Of a stretch of 64,000 bases of DNA, positions 1 to 11,530 are shown piece by piece. The DNA comes from Marinobacter zhejiangensis. GTDB lineage: Bacteria; Pseudomonadota; Gammaproteobacteria; Pseudomonadales; Oleiphilaceae. Every line of letters begins with the position of its first letter. Within the stretch, counting starts at the first letter, position 1. The notes beneath the pieces were generated by a model that saw only the letters and a list, made by a program, of their open reading frames with translations, had not been told where the DNA came from and did not search any database. The stretch covers positions 434,001 through 498,000 of the forward strand of contig NZ_FOUE01000003.1 of assembly GCF_900114775.1 (NCBI RefSeq). The letters are read 5' to 3'. Position numbers and translations under genes: made by a program.

Positions 1-1344
1 AAATACCTGCCCAACATGTATTCCGGCGTTTGGGCTGGCGCCATGGATCTGACCGAGCCCCATGCCGGTACCGATCTGGGTATTATCCGCACCAAGGCCG
101 AGCCGAACGGCGACGACTCCTACAGTGTCACCGGTACCAAGATTTTCATCACTTGGGGTGAGCACGACATGGCGGAGAACATCATCCACCTGGTGCTGGC
201 CAAGTTGCCGGATGCTCCGGCTGGTCCCAAGGGTATTTCCCTGTTCCTGGTACCGAAGTTCTTGGTCAACGATGACGGTTCCCTGGGTGAGCGCAACAGC
301 TTTAGCTGTGGTTCCATTGAAAAGAAAATGGGCATCAAAGCGTCTGCTACCTGCGTGATGAACTTTGACGGCGCCAAAGGCTGGCTGGTTGGTGAAGCCA
401 ACAAGGGTCTGGCCGCGATGTTCACCATGATGAACTACGAGCGCCTGGGTGTAGGTATCCAGGGTATTGGTGCGGCCGAAGCTTCTCTGCAGAATGCCCG
501 TGTGTACGCCCTGGACCGCATTCAGAGCCGTGCTCCCACCGGTGCCCAGCAGAAGGACAAGGCGGCTGACCCAATTATCGTCCACCCGGACGTGCGTCGC
601 ATGCTGCTGACCATGAAGAGCTACGTTGAGGGCGGTCGTGCATTCTCAACTTACGTTGCCCAGTGGCTGGATATTTCCAAGTTCTCGGACAATGACGAGC
701 AGCGTCAGCATGCGGAAGGCATGGTTGCCCTGCTGACTCCGGTTGCCAAGGCATTCCTGACCGACCGTGGCTTGGACGCCTGTATTCTTGGCCAGCAGGT
801 CTTTGGCGGTCATGGTTTCATTCGTGAGTGGGGCCAGGAGCAGCTGGTTCGGGACTGCCGGATTACCCAGATCTACGAAGGCACCAATGGTATCCAGGCT
901 CTGGATCTGATGGGACGTAAGGTCGTCGCTAGCAAGGGTAAACTGTTCGAACTGTTTGCTGCTGACGTGGCTACGTTCATTCAGGACAACAGCAATGACG
1001 ATGTTTTGCGTCCTTACCTCGAGTCGCTGTCTGCGGCGCTGGAGCGCCTGGATGATGTGACGGATGCTGTGATTAAGCAGGCTGAAGTCACGCCGAACGC
1101 GATTGGTGCGGCCTCTGTTGACTACCTGGACATGTTCGGTCTGACCGCGCTGGCCTACATGTGGGCCAAGATGGTCAAGGTTGCCGCGCAAAAGGCGGAA
1201 GGTGACACATCCGGTTTCTACACTGGCAAGCTGAAGACCGCTCGTTTCTACTTTGAGCGTCTATTGCCAAAAACGGTTTCTCTGGCTGAAGGCATCCGCA
1301 GTGGCAGCGATGCCATGATGGACCTGTCTGACGACGAGTTCTAA
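1..1344 (+). CDS. Acyl-CoA dehydrogenase, C-terminal three quarters (5' end outside window)
   Basis: The reading frame is open from base 1, so the start lies outside the window; about 447 residues are present of a family that is usually about 600. The enzyme oxidises acyl-CoA to trans-2-enoyl-CoA using FAD and passes electrons to ETF in beta-oxidation. Visible signatures are LTEPHAGTDLG (substrate/FAD-binding segment), QQVFGGHGFIREWG and QIYEGTNGIQ. The Glu in YEGT is the position of the catalytic base in the medium-chain family. The extra C-terminal region after this motif fits the long-chain FadE-like subgroup found in Pseudomonas and Marinobacter. The gene ends in front of a strong hairpin terminator. 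The family assignment is firm; the substrate chain length is unknown. Confidence 0.93.
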   Translation, partial: KYLPNMYSGVWAGAMDLTEPHAGTDLGIIRTKAEPNGDDSYSVTGTKIFITWGEHDMAENIIHLVLAKLPDAPAGPKGISLFLVPKFLVNDDGSLGERNSFSCGSIEKKMGIKASATCVMNFDGAKGWLVGEANKGLAAMFTMMNYERLGVGIQGIGAAEASLQNARVYALDRIQSRAPTGAQQKDKAADPIIVHPDVRRMLLTMKSYVEGGRAFSTYVAQWLDISKFSDNDEQRQHAEGMVALLTPVAKAFLTDRGLDACILGQQVFGGHGFIREWGQEQLVRDCRITQIYEGTNGIQALDLMGRKVVASKGKLFELFAADVATFIQDNSNDDVLRPYLESLSAALERLDDVTDAVIKQAEVTPNAIGAASVDYLDMFGLTALAYMWAKMVKVAAQKAEGDTSGFYTGKLKTARFYFERLLPKTVSLAEGIRSGSDAMMDLSDDEF

Positions 1345-1394
1345 ACCGCCGTTACCGGACCAATAAGCGGCGAGCCGGTGTGGGTCGTCGTTTA

Positions 1395-1440
1395 TAGCAA
1401 ATAAAAAAGTCGGGCTCAGGCCCGACTTTTTTATTTGCTA
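1395..1440. terminator. Bidirectional intrinsic terminator
   Basis: Two perfectly complementary 21-base arms (1395-1415 and 1420-1440) surround a TCAG loop. The GC-rich inner stem (GTCGGGC/GCCCGAC) is flanked by an A-run on the left and a T-run on the right, so it can terminate on either strand. It sits between the converging acyl-CoA dehydrogenase and endonuclease genes and probably serves both. Confidence 0.9.
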
Positions 1441-1459
1441 ATATTCCAGCCTGAAAGGA

Positions 1460-2095
1460 TCAGAGCTGTGCCATTCGGGCGGGCTCCTGAACAAACGGGT
1501 TGCTGTTTCCCTGAATGTCCATGACTCGGTTGTGACGGGTCAGCTCGTTATCATCGGGGGGATCCAGTTCATTCCAGCCCTGGAGGATCGTCAGCGTCCC
1601 CACCCAAGGCAGGTCGTACGTGGTGACCATATAGGCCACGGTCCTGGCTACATCGCCTTTGACCCTCTCCGGCGGCTCGATGAACTGGGCCTGTTCCCGG
1701 ATGTCGCATTCGCCCATTGGCGCGGTTGAGGCAAGCTGTTCGTATTTTGCATTCCGGCGTCGCATTTCTATTCGGCTCTGTACCGGCACGATGTTGTGAA
1801 GGTCTGAGGCAATCTGGCGATAGCGGTCATCTTTCTCGCACTGTCTGGGTGTGCCACAGCGAAGCGCATCCCGTACGTGCGAGAGTGGGTAGATGTAGCC
1901 GTCGCTGACCAGGAAGCCTTTGCTGGAAAAGGGGGTGTTGCAGAAGAAGGTTGTACCTCCATCCGCATAGAGGTTGCCCCAGAACTGTTCGTTGACCGTT
2001 GTATCAGGGTCATTGAAGCGAGTGTTCTGCCCAGTGACCAAGTTGGGGAGGAATATAAGGACGGCAATCAGGGTGAGTAGGCGTGTAGGTTTCAT
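1460..2095 (-). CDS. Secreted endonuclease I family nuclease
   Basis: This is a periplasmic or extracellular DNase of the EndA/NucM (endonuclease I) family, which cuts DNA without sequence specificity using a beta-beta-alpha metal site. The start chosen is the ATG at 2095, because MKPTRLLTLIAVLIFLP then begins a normal signal peptide; an upstream start at 2131 would put 12 polar residues before it. Family landmarks in order are PLSHVRDALRCGTPRQC (catalytic His region), SDLHNIVPV, PPERVKGDVARTVAYM and, near the end, HNRVMDIQGNSNPFV. The mature protein has several Cys, as expected for a disulphide-containing secreted nuclease. It is monocistronic and faces the strong shared terminator. No obvious Shine-Dalgarno precedes the ATG. 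Confidence 0.85.
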   Translation of the reverse strand: MKPTRLLTLIAVLIFLPNLVTGQNTRFNDPDTTVNEQFWGNLYADGGTTFFCNTPFSSKGFLVSDGYIYPLSHVRDALRCGTPRQCEKDDRYRQIASDLHNIVPVQSRIEMRRRNAKYEQLASTAPMGECDIREQAQFIEPPERVKGDVARTVAYMVTTYDLPWVGTLTILQGWNELDPPDDNELTRHNRVMDIQGNSNPFVQEPARMAQL

Positions 2096-2262
2096 ATTGT
2101 GTTTATATACCCCGCTACTTAACGTCGGCACTGGCTAATCAGGCCATGAGCAGAATTGCTTGCGATTTGGCCTGAGTGGACACTTTTTGTCCAGCTTCGT
2201 GTGCCTGCTTGTCCTCCCTGACGTAATAAATGACACATGGTTCACTGATCAGTATGGCACAG

Positions 2263-2294
2263 CAACACCACTCGGGCAGAGCCGAGTGGTGTTG
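2263..2294. terminator. Hairpin after the coiled-coil gene
   Basis: A 13-bp perfect stem (CAACACCACTCGG, 2263-2275, with its complement at 2282-2294) closes a 6-base loop just beyond the stop of the minus-strand coiled-coil gene. There is no long U-run after it on the minus strand, so it may be a weak terminator or a 3'-end stabiliser. Confidence 0.55.
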
Positions 2295-2326
2295 ATTTGT
2301 AATGATATGTGTAGTCGGTGAACAGG

Positions 2327-2590
2327 TTACTTGAGGCGGTCCCGGAGTTTCTGGTAGCGATCGCGGAGCTGTTCCGCAAATTCGTGAGCGGACTCCTGGG
2401 CCTCTTTCGATGCATCGCTGGCATCATGCAGAAGTTCGTCGAGACGATGTTTGAAACGGTCCCACTCAACCTCAAGGTCGTCCCATTCGTCTTTGATGTC
2501 CTCATGGGCGAGGTGCAGCTGAACCTTGGCTTCATCCCGATATTGCTTGATCTTTTCTCTAGCCTTTTTCAGTTCCTCTGGAAGCTTCAT
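2327..2590 (-). CDS. Small charged coiled-coil protein, possibly sll1863-like stress protein
   Basis: An 87-residue, almost entirely helical protein rich in Glu, Asp, Lys and Arg with heptad-like spacing and repeated Trp-Asp pairs (DEWDDLEVEWDRF). It has no signal peptide or membrane segment. It resembles the short coiled-coil proteins described as sll1863-family stress proteins, but I cannot confirm this. The start is decided by the ribosome binding site: the sequence ATGGAGATGACAATG holds three in-frame ATGs, and GGAG is correctly spaced (6 bases) only for the third. A TTGACA promoter element lies upstream and a hairpin follows, so it looks like a single-gene transcript. It is probably cytosolic; its function is unknown. 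Confidence 0.6.
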   Translation of the reverse strand: MKLPEELKKAREKIKQYRDEAKVQLHLAHEDIKDEWDDLEVEWDRFKHRLDELLHDASDASKEAQESAHEFAEQLRDRYQKLRDRLK

Positions 2591-2631
2591 TGTCATCTCC
2601 ATTAACCGGATGGTTATTCGGGTGGAGTTTC

Positions 2632-2661
2632 AACATGCACCCTGGCGGGAAAAGTTGTCAA
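2632..2661 (-). promoter_or_regulatory. Candidate sigma-70 promoter for the coiled-coil gene
   Basis: Read on the minus strand, a perfect TTGACA (2661-2656) is followed after 18 bases by CATGTT (2637-2632), a poor -10 element. The element is about 40 bases upstream of the chosen start codon. The -35 box carries most of the support. Confidence 0.35.
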
Positions 2662-2675
2662 GAGGTGAAACGGGC

Positions 2676-3680
2676 TCAGCGGGTGGCCATCAGGGTGGCC
2701 AGATCCTGCAAGTGGTGCCAGGGGGAGAGATCGCCAAATCCCTTGGCGGCACGATCGGTTTCGCTGCACAGGCGCAGGGCTTCATACAGGGTTGGGCGGG
2801 AAAGGCGTCGGGCGGCTTGCTCAAGGGCGCGGGCGCGCTGGGGTTGACGAATGCCCCGCTGTTTCAGGAAGGCTCCAGCCGGCTCTCGCTTGGCGAGGTT
2901 CTTCTGCAGTTCCAGGGTCAGGTTCAGGTCGCGGCTGAGTATGCTCAGAAGGCCAAGAGGGCTGTCTCCCTCCTGCTGAACAAAGTTGATGATCCGGCGG
3001 GCCGTGGTGGCATTGCCGGTGAGCAGTTCCGACACCAGTTCGAAGATATTGAAGCGGGCGCTGTCCTGTACGGCTTGCTCCACCGCTTCCGCGTCAACGG
3101 TACCGCCATGGCATAGCAGGGCGAGGCGTTCGAGTTCCTGGGCCGCTGCAAGCAGGTTGCCTTCAAGGCGTTCTGACAGCATATCCAGCGCTTCGCGGGT
3201 GACCTGCAGTCCCTGGTTCCTTGCACGTTGTTGCAGCCAGGCCGGAAACTTGTCGGTATCCACGGGCCACACGGTGACGTGAACCCCTTTGTCCTGAAGG
3301 AGCTTGTACCACTTGCGGCGGGTTTCCGCGGCATCGAGGCGGGCGCTGATCAGGATCAGCAGGATGTCTTCCGGTGGGTTAGGTAAGACCTGTTCAAGGA
3401 TCTTGCGGCCGTCACCCAGTTTGCCATTGGGAAGGTGGATTTCTATCCGGCGCTGCTCGGCAAACAGAGATAAGGCGCCAAACTCTTCTCCTACGCTGTT
3501 CCAGTCAAGCTGTTGGTCGGCGTGGTAGGTGGTGCGGTCTTTGAATCCGGCTTCGCGAGCGGCCTTGCGAATCTGGTCGCAGCACTCCTGTACCAGCAGG
3601 GGCTCATCGCCTGACACCAAGTACACCGGGTGCAGGCCTTTTTTGAGCAACTGGGGGAGTTGTGCCGGTTGAGTCTTCAT
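2676..3680 (-). CDS. holA: DNA polymerase III delta subunit
   Basis: HolA (334 residues, normal length) opens the beta sliding clamp as part of the clamp loader at the replication fork. The N-terminal segment HPVYLVSGDEPLLVQECCDQI is the usual start of the family's AAA+-like fold, and the rest matches the delta architecture (ATPase-like domains followed by a helical collar domain). It overlaps the end of lptE by four bases (ATGA), so the two are translationally coupled. leuS-lptE-holA is a standard gammaproteobacterial operon. Confidence 0.95.
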   Translation of the reverse strand: MKTQPAQLPQLLKKGLHPVYLVSGDEPLLVQECCDQIRKAAREAGFKDRTTYHADQQLDWNSVGEEFGALSLFAEQRRIEIHLPNGKLGDGRKILEQVLPNPPEDILLILISARLDAAETRRKWYKLLQDKGVHVTVWPVDTDKFPAWLQQRARNQGLQVTREALDMLSERLEGNLLAAAQELERLALLCHGGTVDAEAVEQAVQDSARFNIFELVSELLTGNATTARRIINFVQQEGDSPLGLLSILSRDLNLTLELQKNLAKREPAGAFLKQRGIRQPQRARALEQAARRLSRPTLYEALRLCSETDRAAKGFGDLSPWHHLQDLATLMATR

Positions 3681-4275
3681 TGAGGCTCGTCGGTCTCCAG
3701 CGGAGGTTGCGCCTGGGCCCGGGCTTCGATCGCCTTGATGCGGGCGTCCGTCATCGGGGTCAGGCGAAAAATGACCTGCTGAGCCAATCGCTGGTAAAGC
3801 GCCGTTTCAATGTCCTGCTGCTCTCGCCGCTTGGCAAGCACCTGGTCCTCATCGTAACGATAAGACTCACTGGCATTGAGTTCGGTTTCGGCAATCAGGG
3901 GAAGCCCGCTGCTGCTTTGCAGGTCGACCCAAACACGCTGCCGCAGGTCATACTCTGCGGCGGCGCCTTGCAGGGTGATTGCGCTCGCGCGGCGGCTTTG
4001 CTCAAACCGGGTCAGTCTCAGGCGATAGCTCGCCTGAGCGGGGTCGGCGAGGGTGACTCCGCCGAGTGCGAGCTGGTCTGTGACTGCGTTACAGAGCTGC
4101 GCAGGCACATTGCTTACGCATTGCACCGATAAGGGCTGGAGGGCTGCGGAAACCGGTGCCGCCCCTCGCAGCTGAAAGCCACAACCGCTGGTCACCGTAA
4201 CGGTGGCCAGCAGGGCGGCTTTAATCAACAGTGAGGTGGAGGCCATTGTCCGGTTCCTGTTGCCCTCAGTGGTCA

Positions 4276-4276
<1 letters not shown>
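3677..4276 (-). CDS. lptE: LPS-assembly lipoprotein LptE
   Basis: LptE is the outer-membrane lipoprotein plug of the LptD barrel, the exit port for lipopolysaccharide. The protein has 199 residues with a lipobox ending in TSGC at Cys32, followed by GFQLRG, the classical start of mature LptE. The ATG at 4276 overlaps the leuS stop as TGATG, which supports this start through coupling; the ATG ten codons later gives a more usual signal-peptide length and is the main alternative. The partners LptA, LptB and LptC are encoded at 39.1-41.0 kb. Confidence 0.93.
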
Positions 4277-6873
<2,597 letters not shown>

Positions 6874-7075
6874 CTAGATTACCCTTATGAAAAATAGATT
6901 TGCTGAGCGGCCGGACATTCTAACGTACCAGCGGCCTGACAGGTAGTCTGCCAAATTGTGAAACCTGTGCCAGAATCAAAGGAGAGCCCGGCTACATTCA
7001 GGGCTGCCGCTGAGGACTGCGTCTGTAGCGCGTGATTGGCGGTTGGGGCAAGGATCAGTTGCACGAGGAGTCGCT

Positions 7076-7627
7076 ATGACAGAGCCAGAACGTCGCCACC
7101 TTTCCGGGCAGGCGCTAAAGGTATACAACCGCATGCTGGAACGGGTGCAGCGCGGTCTTGCAGAGGCGGGCGATATCACCGTTGAAGGTGTTCGGGAAGA
7201 GATTCGTCAGGCCGTGGAAGTGGAATATGCGCTGGAGGAAATGACGAGGGAAGAAGCCGACCTTTTGGGGGCTTATCTGGCACGGGACCTGGAGCACCTG
7301 CTTCACTTTGTGGGAGATACCGGAGAGGGGCTGACGGAATGGCTGCAGCTGGATATCTCGCTGATAGAACACCAGTTGGCGGATATGTTGTTTTCGATTG
7401 CCGACAAGACCCGGATCGATACCCTGGAACTGAATCAGAAACTGGCCAACGATGACGTCAGCCATTACATCAGCGGTGAGGTAGCGACCGCGGGTATGTT
7501 CCGGTGCCTCAACTGCGGACATATGAAATGCCTCACCGCCACCAGTCACATTGAGCCTTGTGAAGCCTGTAACTCCCACTACTTTGAGCGGGTAACCAGT
7601 CGCTGGCCGAAGGAGGCCGGAGGGTAG
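7076..7627 (+). CDS. Zinc-ribbon protein of the DUF1451/YbeL family
   Basis: A 183-residue cytosolic protein with a helical N-terminal two thirds and a C-terminal four-Cys zinc ribbon (CLNCGHMKC ... CEACNSHYF). It matches the YbeL (DUF1451) family, whose role is not known. The start at 7076 is preceded by GAGGAGTCGCT, a good ribosome binding site; an upstream GTG/ATG at 7043 would add 11 residues without one. It is transcribed divergently from leuS, the same neighbour as ybeL in E. coli. It is probably single-gene, since the next gene (lnt) faces it. Confidence 0.8.
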   Translation: MTEPERRHLSGQALKVYNRMLERVQRGLAEAGDITVEGVREEIRQAVEVEYALEEMTREEADLLGAYLARDLEHLLHFVGDTGEGLTEWLQLDISLIEHQLADMLFSIADKTRIDTLELNQKLANDDVSHYISGEVATAGMFRCLNCGHMKCLTATSHIEPCEACNSHYFERVTSRWPKEAGG

Positions 7628-7660
7628 GATACGAAGCCCCGGAGCTAAAGGGTCCCGGAA

Positions 7661-9199
7661 TTACGCGGGACCCTGGTTAGTCTTGGGAATCTCCCGTTCA
7701 CGCACAAACACGATGAGAATCGCCGCGAACGTCAGGACTGGCCAGGAGCCGGTTTCCATGTACGGGGTGTTCCCTCGGGCCGTGTAGGCCTCGCCGCGCA
7801 GGGTTGCCTCGGTGAATTGGGGGATGCTGGTCGCGATCTGGCCTTTCTGGTCAATGATGGCCGTCAGCCCGTTATTGGTGCCGCGAACCATGTAGCGTCC
7901 GGTTTCCAGAGCCCTCATGCGGGCGATCTGAAGGTGTTGGAGCGGGCCGATGGAGTCACCAAACCAGCCGTCGTTGCTGATGGTAACGAGCAAGTCTGTG
8001 GTTCTGGCATTGATCGCCACAAAGTCCGGGTAGGCAACCTCATAACAGATGTAGGGCATGATCCTGAGGTTGTTGGCGATCAGCGGAGACTGATGTGCCG
8101 GCCCCCGGGAGAACTCCGACATGGGCAGGTCAAAAAAGCCGATGAGACCTCGAAGCCATTGCTGGAGTGGAACATATTCGCCAAAGGGCACCAGCTTCTG
8201 CTTGTGGTACATGCCCTCACCATTGCCCAGCGCCATGATGCTGTTGTGGAAGGTGAAGTCCTCAATGCGATCGCTGAACCCATACCATGGAATACCGGTG
8301 ATCAGGGTGCTGTTTGGTCCCAGGTTGGTTTCGATGTGCTCAAAAATCGCGCCCGCCTGGTCCTGGGTCAGTGGAATCGCGGTTTCCGGCCACAGGATGA
8401 GGTCTTGCTGCCAGTCCTGGTTGGTCAGCCCCAGGTACGTCACGATCTGTTGCTTCAGATGGTTAGGGTCCCATTTGATCAGCTGCGGTACGTTTCCCTG
8501 CATGGTAGCGACGGAAATCGGGGCGGCTGATAGCTGGGTCCAGGCGACAGAGTTGAGCGCAGGCCCGAGCAGCCAGGGCAAAAGGCCAGCGGTAAGGGCG
8601 GCGGCTGCGGGCCCAGGGCGCTTCAGGCGCAGCAGCCCGGCACTGGCGTACAGGGCCATGCCGAGGGCAATGACCCACAGGGTTACCCCGTGAACGCCCA
8701 GGAGTGGTGCCCAACCGGCCAGCGGGCCGTCAACCTGGGCGGTGCCCAGATAAAGCCACGGGAAACCAGTGAGAAGCCAGCCCCGTAACCAGTCCCCAAG
8801 GATCCAGATGGCCGGGAACAGTAAGAGTCGCCGCAGCTTGCTGTCCTTGGCCAGTTTTCCCCAGCCCCAGAACGCGAGGCCATGGAACAGGGAGAGCCCC
8901 GCAACAAAGACAGCCGTCAGTAAAATCGAGAGCGGGACCGAGGTGTTGCCGTAATGGCTGATGCTGATATAAACCCACGAGGCCCCGCTGCCAAACAGCC
9001 CCAGCCCGGCCAGCCAGCCAGCTCGGAACAGCTTTTCTGACGGCAGGGACACGGTGCAGGCCAGAATCAGGGCGATGGAGATCGGCCCCAGCCACCACCA
9101 TTCGTAAGGTGAAAAGGTGAGGGTTTGCAACGCGCCAGCGGCCAACAGGGTTATGTTGGCCAGCCAGCGGTTTTTGAGCAGGGGTGAATCAGGTGCCAC
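7661..9199 (-). CDS. lnt: Apolipoprotein N-acyltransferase
   Basis: Lnt adds the third acyl chain to the N-terminal Cys of lipoproteins in the inner membrane, the last maturation step before Lol sorting. The protein has 512 residues with about six N-terminal membrane helices, then a periplasmic nitrilase-fold domain and a C-terminal helix. The catalytic triad is visible: Glu272 (LILWPETAIP), Lys335 (HKQKLVPFGE) and Cys385 (MPYICYEV). Its start overlaps the end of corC by 11 bases. It should act on LptE in this window as on every other lipoprotein. Confidence 0.96.
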   Translation of the reverse strand: MAPDSPLLKNRWLANITLLAAGALQTLTFSPYEWWWLGPISIALILACTVSLPSEKLFRAGWLAGLGLFGSGASWVYISISHYGNTSVPLSILLTAVFVAGLSLFHGLAFWGWGKLAKDSKLRRLLLFPAIWILGDWLRGWLLTGFPWLYLGTAQVDGPLAGWAPLLGVHGVTLWVIALGMALYASAGLLRLKRPGPAAAALTAGLLPWLLGPALNSVAWTQLSAAPISVATMQGNVPQLIKWDPNHLKQQIVTYLGLTNQDWQQDLILWPETAIPLTQDQAGAIFEHIETNLGPNSTLITGIPWYGFSDRIEDFTFHNSIMALGNGEGMYHKQKLVPFGEYVPLQQWLRGLIGFFDLPMSEFSRGPAHQSPLIANNLRIMPYICYEVAYPDFVAINARTTDLLVTISNDGWFGDSIGPLQHLQIARMRALETGRYMVRGTNNGLTAIIDQKGQIATSIPQFTEATLRGEAYTARGNTPYMETGSWPVLTFAAILIVFVREREIPKTNQGPA

Positions 9200-10034
9200 T
9201 GCGTGTCACCTGGAGGAGTCGGATCACACGGTTGTCCGCATTGGCGATGGTGAACGTAAGGTTGCCCAGAGTAATGGACTCGCCGCGGCGTGGAAGGTGC
9301 CCGAACTCCTTGAGGATAACGCCCCCAATGGTGTCGAATTCCTGTTCATCAAGGTCGGTTTTGAAGAACTCATTGAAATCTTCAATGGGGGTGACGGCCT
9401 TCACCGCGAAGACCCCATTACCACGAGTCTTGATGTGAGTTTCTTCGTCAAAGTCGTGTTCGTCTTCAATTTCGCCGACGATCTGTTCCAGCACATCCTC
9501 AATGGTGATCAGTCCAGCGGTTCCGCCGTATTCATCGACCACAATGGCCATGTGGTTACGGGTTTCCTTGAACTCTTTAAGCAACTGATTCAGGCGCTTG
9601 CTTTCCGGAATGAACGTGGGCGGGCGCAGGAGCTCCCGTATCCGTGGCCAGGACAGTTCGTTGGCAAGGGCGAGGGGCAGGAGGTCTTTGGCGAGAAGAA
9701 TGCCGACAACGTCATCAGGGCTGTCGCCGAGCACTGGAAAGCGGCTGTGAGCAGATTCGATGATTTCGTTGATGGCGACCTTGGGATCCAGGGATGCTTT
9801 GACGGTCACCATCTGGGAGCGGGGAATCATGATTTCCTCCACCCGCATGTCGGTAACCTGCATCGCACCTTCAATGATGCTCATGGCATCAGCGTCGATG
9901 ATCTCCTCGGCTTCTGCGTCCCGTAAGATTTCCAGTATGTCCTCGGCGGACTCGGGCTCACTGGAGAAAGCCTGTGATATTCGTTCCAGCCAGGACTTGT
10001 GGCCCTGACTGCGACTCGACTGATCGTCGCTCAT
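9189..10034 (-). CDS. corC: CorC/YbeX-type CBS-domain protein
   Basis: A 281-residue cytosolic protein with a CBS pair (about residues 65-195, including DKDLL-like AKDLLPLA and [24 protein letters not shown] split across the second CBS) and a C-terminal CorC_HlyC transporter-associated domain (about 205-281). The family is linked to Mg/Co efflux and, as YbeX, to ribosome-related functions next to YbeY. It lacks the membrane DUF21 domain of the longer homologues. It overlaps ybeY by four bases and lnt by 11, in the conserved order miaB-ybeZ-ybeY-corC-lnt. Confidence 0.92.
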   Translation of the reverse strand: MSDDQSSRSQGHKSWLERISQAFSSEPESAEDILEILRDAEAEEIIDADAMSIIEGAMQVTDMRVEEIMIPRSQMVTVKASLDPKVAINEIIESAHSRFPVLGDSPDDVVGILLAKDLLPLALANELSWPRIRELLRPPTFIPESKRLNQLLKEFKETRNHMAIVVDEYGGTAGLITIEDVLEQIVGEIEDEHDFDEETHIKTRGNGVFAVKAVTPIEDFNEFFKTDLDEQEFDTIGGVILKEFGHLPRRGESITLGNLTFTIANADNRVIRLLQVTRSGT

Positions 10035-10519
10035 GAGTCTTGTTCCGTTTCCTTTGTTTCTGAGGGGTAAGCCTCGTAAGGGTTAGCATATCCAAGCTGA
10101 TCGAGCAGCTGGATTTCAAGGCCTTCCATGACCTCGGCGTCTTTATCATTTATATGGTCGTAGCCCTGAAGGTGCAAGAGCCCGTGGATGACCATGTGCG
10201 CCCAGTGGGAATCCAGGGACTTATTCTGTTCCTGAGCCTCCCGGGCGACCACCTCGGCGGAGATGATCAAGTCTCCCGCCAAGGGCACCGTTATACCCGG
10301 TGGCGCTTCAAATGGAAAGGACAGCACATTGGTTGGGCCGGACTTTCCTCGATACTGGTGGTTGAGGGTTGCACTCTCCTCGCTGTCGACGATCCGGACT
10401 GTGACTTCGGAGTCGTGGTCCTGCAGCCAGGCTGCACGGGCCCAGGCGCTCAGGTCGTCGTCACCAGGTATTCCTTCCGCCTCAAAGGCCCTTTGGATAT
10501 CAACCGTCAGTTCACTCAT
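10031..10519 (-). CDS. ybeY: Endoribonuclease/rRNA maturation factor YbeY
   Basis: YbeY is a zinc metalloprotein involved in 16S rRNA 3'-end maturation and ribosome quality control. The 162-residue protein has the family metal motif HGLLHLQGYDH, giving His112, His116 and His122 as zinc ligands, and the upstream TNVLSFPFE substrate-pocket motif. It overlaps ybeZ and corC by four bases on each side, so translation is probably coupled. Confidence 0.96.
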   Translation of the reverse strand: MSELTVDIQRAFEAEGIPGDDDLSAWARAAWLQDHDSEVTVRIVDSEESATLNHQYRGKSGPTNVLSFPFEAPPGITVPLAGDLIISAEVVAREAQEQNKSLDSHWAHMVIHGLLHLQGYDHINDKDAEVMEGLEIQLLDQLGYANPYEAYPSETKETEQDS

Positions 10520-11499
10520 TCGCGAGCTCCACTGCCATCGTCAAAGGCGTCGTAGGCTTCAACAATGCGCTGTACCAGGGGGTGCCTGACCACGTCCTTG
10601 GACTCGAAGCGGGTAAACCCGATGCCGGGGACCTTGCTCAGTACGCCGGCGGCATGGATCAGTCCCGAATTCTGCCCACGGGGCAAGTCAACCTGCGTGG
10701 TGTCACCGGTAATGACTGCGGTCGATCCGAACCCGATCCGGGTCAGAAACATTTTCATTTGTTCCCGGGTCGTGTTCTGACTTTCGTCGAGAATGATGAA
10801 CGCATTATTAAGGGTGCGTCCGCGCATAAAGGCCAGGGGGGCAATCTCAATGACATTTTTCTCGATCAGCTTGGTGACCTGGTCAAATCCCAGCATTTCG
10901 TAAAGTGCGTCGTACAGCGGGCGCAGGTAGGGGTCTACTTTCTGGGCCAGGTCGCCAGGCAGGAAGCCGAGTTTCTCTCCCGCTTCCACCGCTGGCCGAA
11001 CCAGCAGGATGCGTTTGACCTGTTCGTCTTTGAGCGCTTCCACCGCACAGGCCACAGCCAGCCAGGTCTTTCCCGTGCCAGCCGGCCCAATGCCGAAGTT
11101 GATGTCGTGATTGCGGATGCTGTGGACGTATTTCAGCTGGTTGCCGCCGCGGGGCTTGGCCTGAATTTTCGGCGTCTTGATGACGACCACGCCACCCTCG
11201 TAGGGAACGTCGTCAGGGAGCCGCTCAAGGCCGGATTCGCGGATAAACAGGTGTACGGTGTCCGGGCGGATGTCGTTGCTGGCCTCAGTTTCTCGGTACA
11301 TGTGGCGAATGACCTCCGCCGCTGCAGCGACATGGCTGCTGCTGCCTTCGATGCGGAAATGGTGGCCACGGCGACCGATGCGGACCTCCAGTCGTTTTTC
11401 GATCTGCTTGAGATGTTCGTCAAACTGGCCACAAAGGGTGGCCAGCCTGCGCTGGTCGACGGGGAGAAGGTCGAATTGTTTAACGTCGTTGGTTTTCAA
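10516..11499 (-). CDS. ybeZ: PhoH-like ATPase YbeZ
   Basis: A 327-residue P-loop NTPase of the PhoH family. The Walker A motif GPAGTGKT is at residues 138-145 and a Walker B-like LDESQN follows. The N-terminal 100 residues carry a KH-like segment, as in other YbeZ proteins. It partners YbeY in ribosome and RNA metabolism. It overlaps ybeY by four bases; miaB lies 31 bases upstream. Confidence 0.94.
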   Translation of the reverse strand: MKTNDVKQFDLLPVDQRRLATLCGQFDEHLKQIEKRLEVRIGRRGHHFRIEGSSSHVAAAAEVIRHMYRETEASNDIRPDTVHLFIRESGLERLPDDVPYEGGVVVIKTPKIQAKPRGGNQLKYVHSIRNHDINFGIGPAGTGKTWLAVACAVEALKDEQVKRILLVRPAVEAGEKLGFLPGDLAQKVDPYLRPLYDALYEMLGFDQVTKLIEKNVIEIAPLAFMRGRTLNNAFIILDESQNTTREQMKMFLTRIGFGSTAVITGDTTQVDLPRGQNSGLIHAAGVLSKVPGIGFTRFESKDVVRHPLVQRIVEAYDAFDDGSGARE

Positions 11500-11530
11500 T
11501 CAGTCCTCGGTGTGTCGTTCGGCTAGCCTG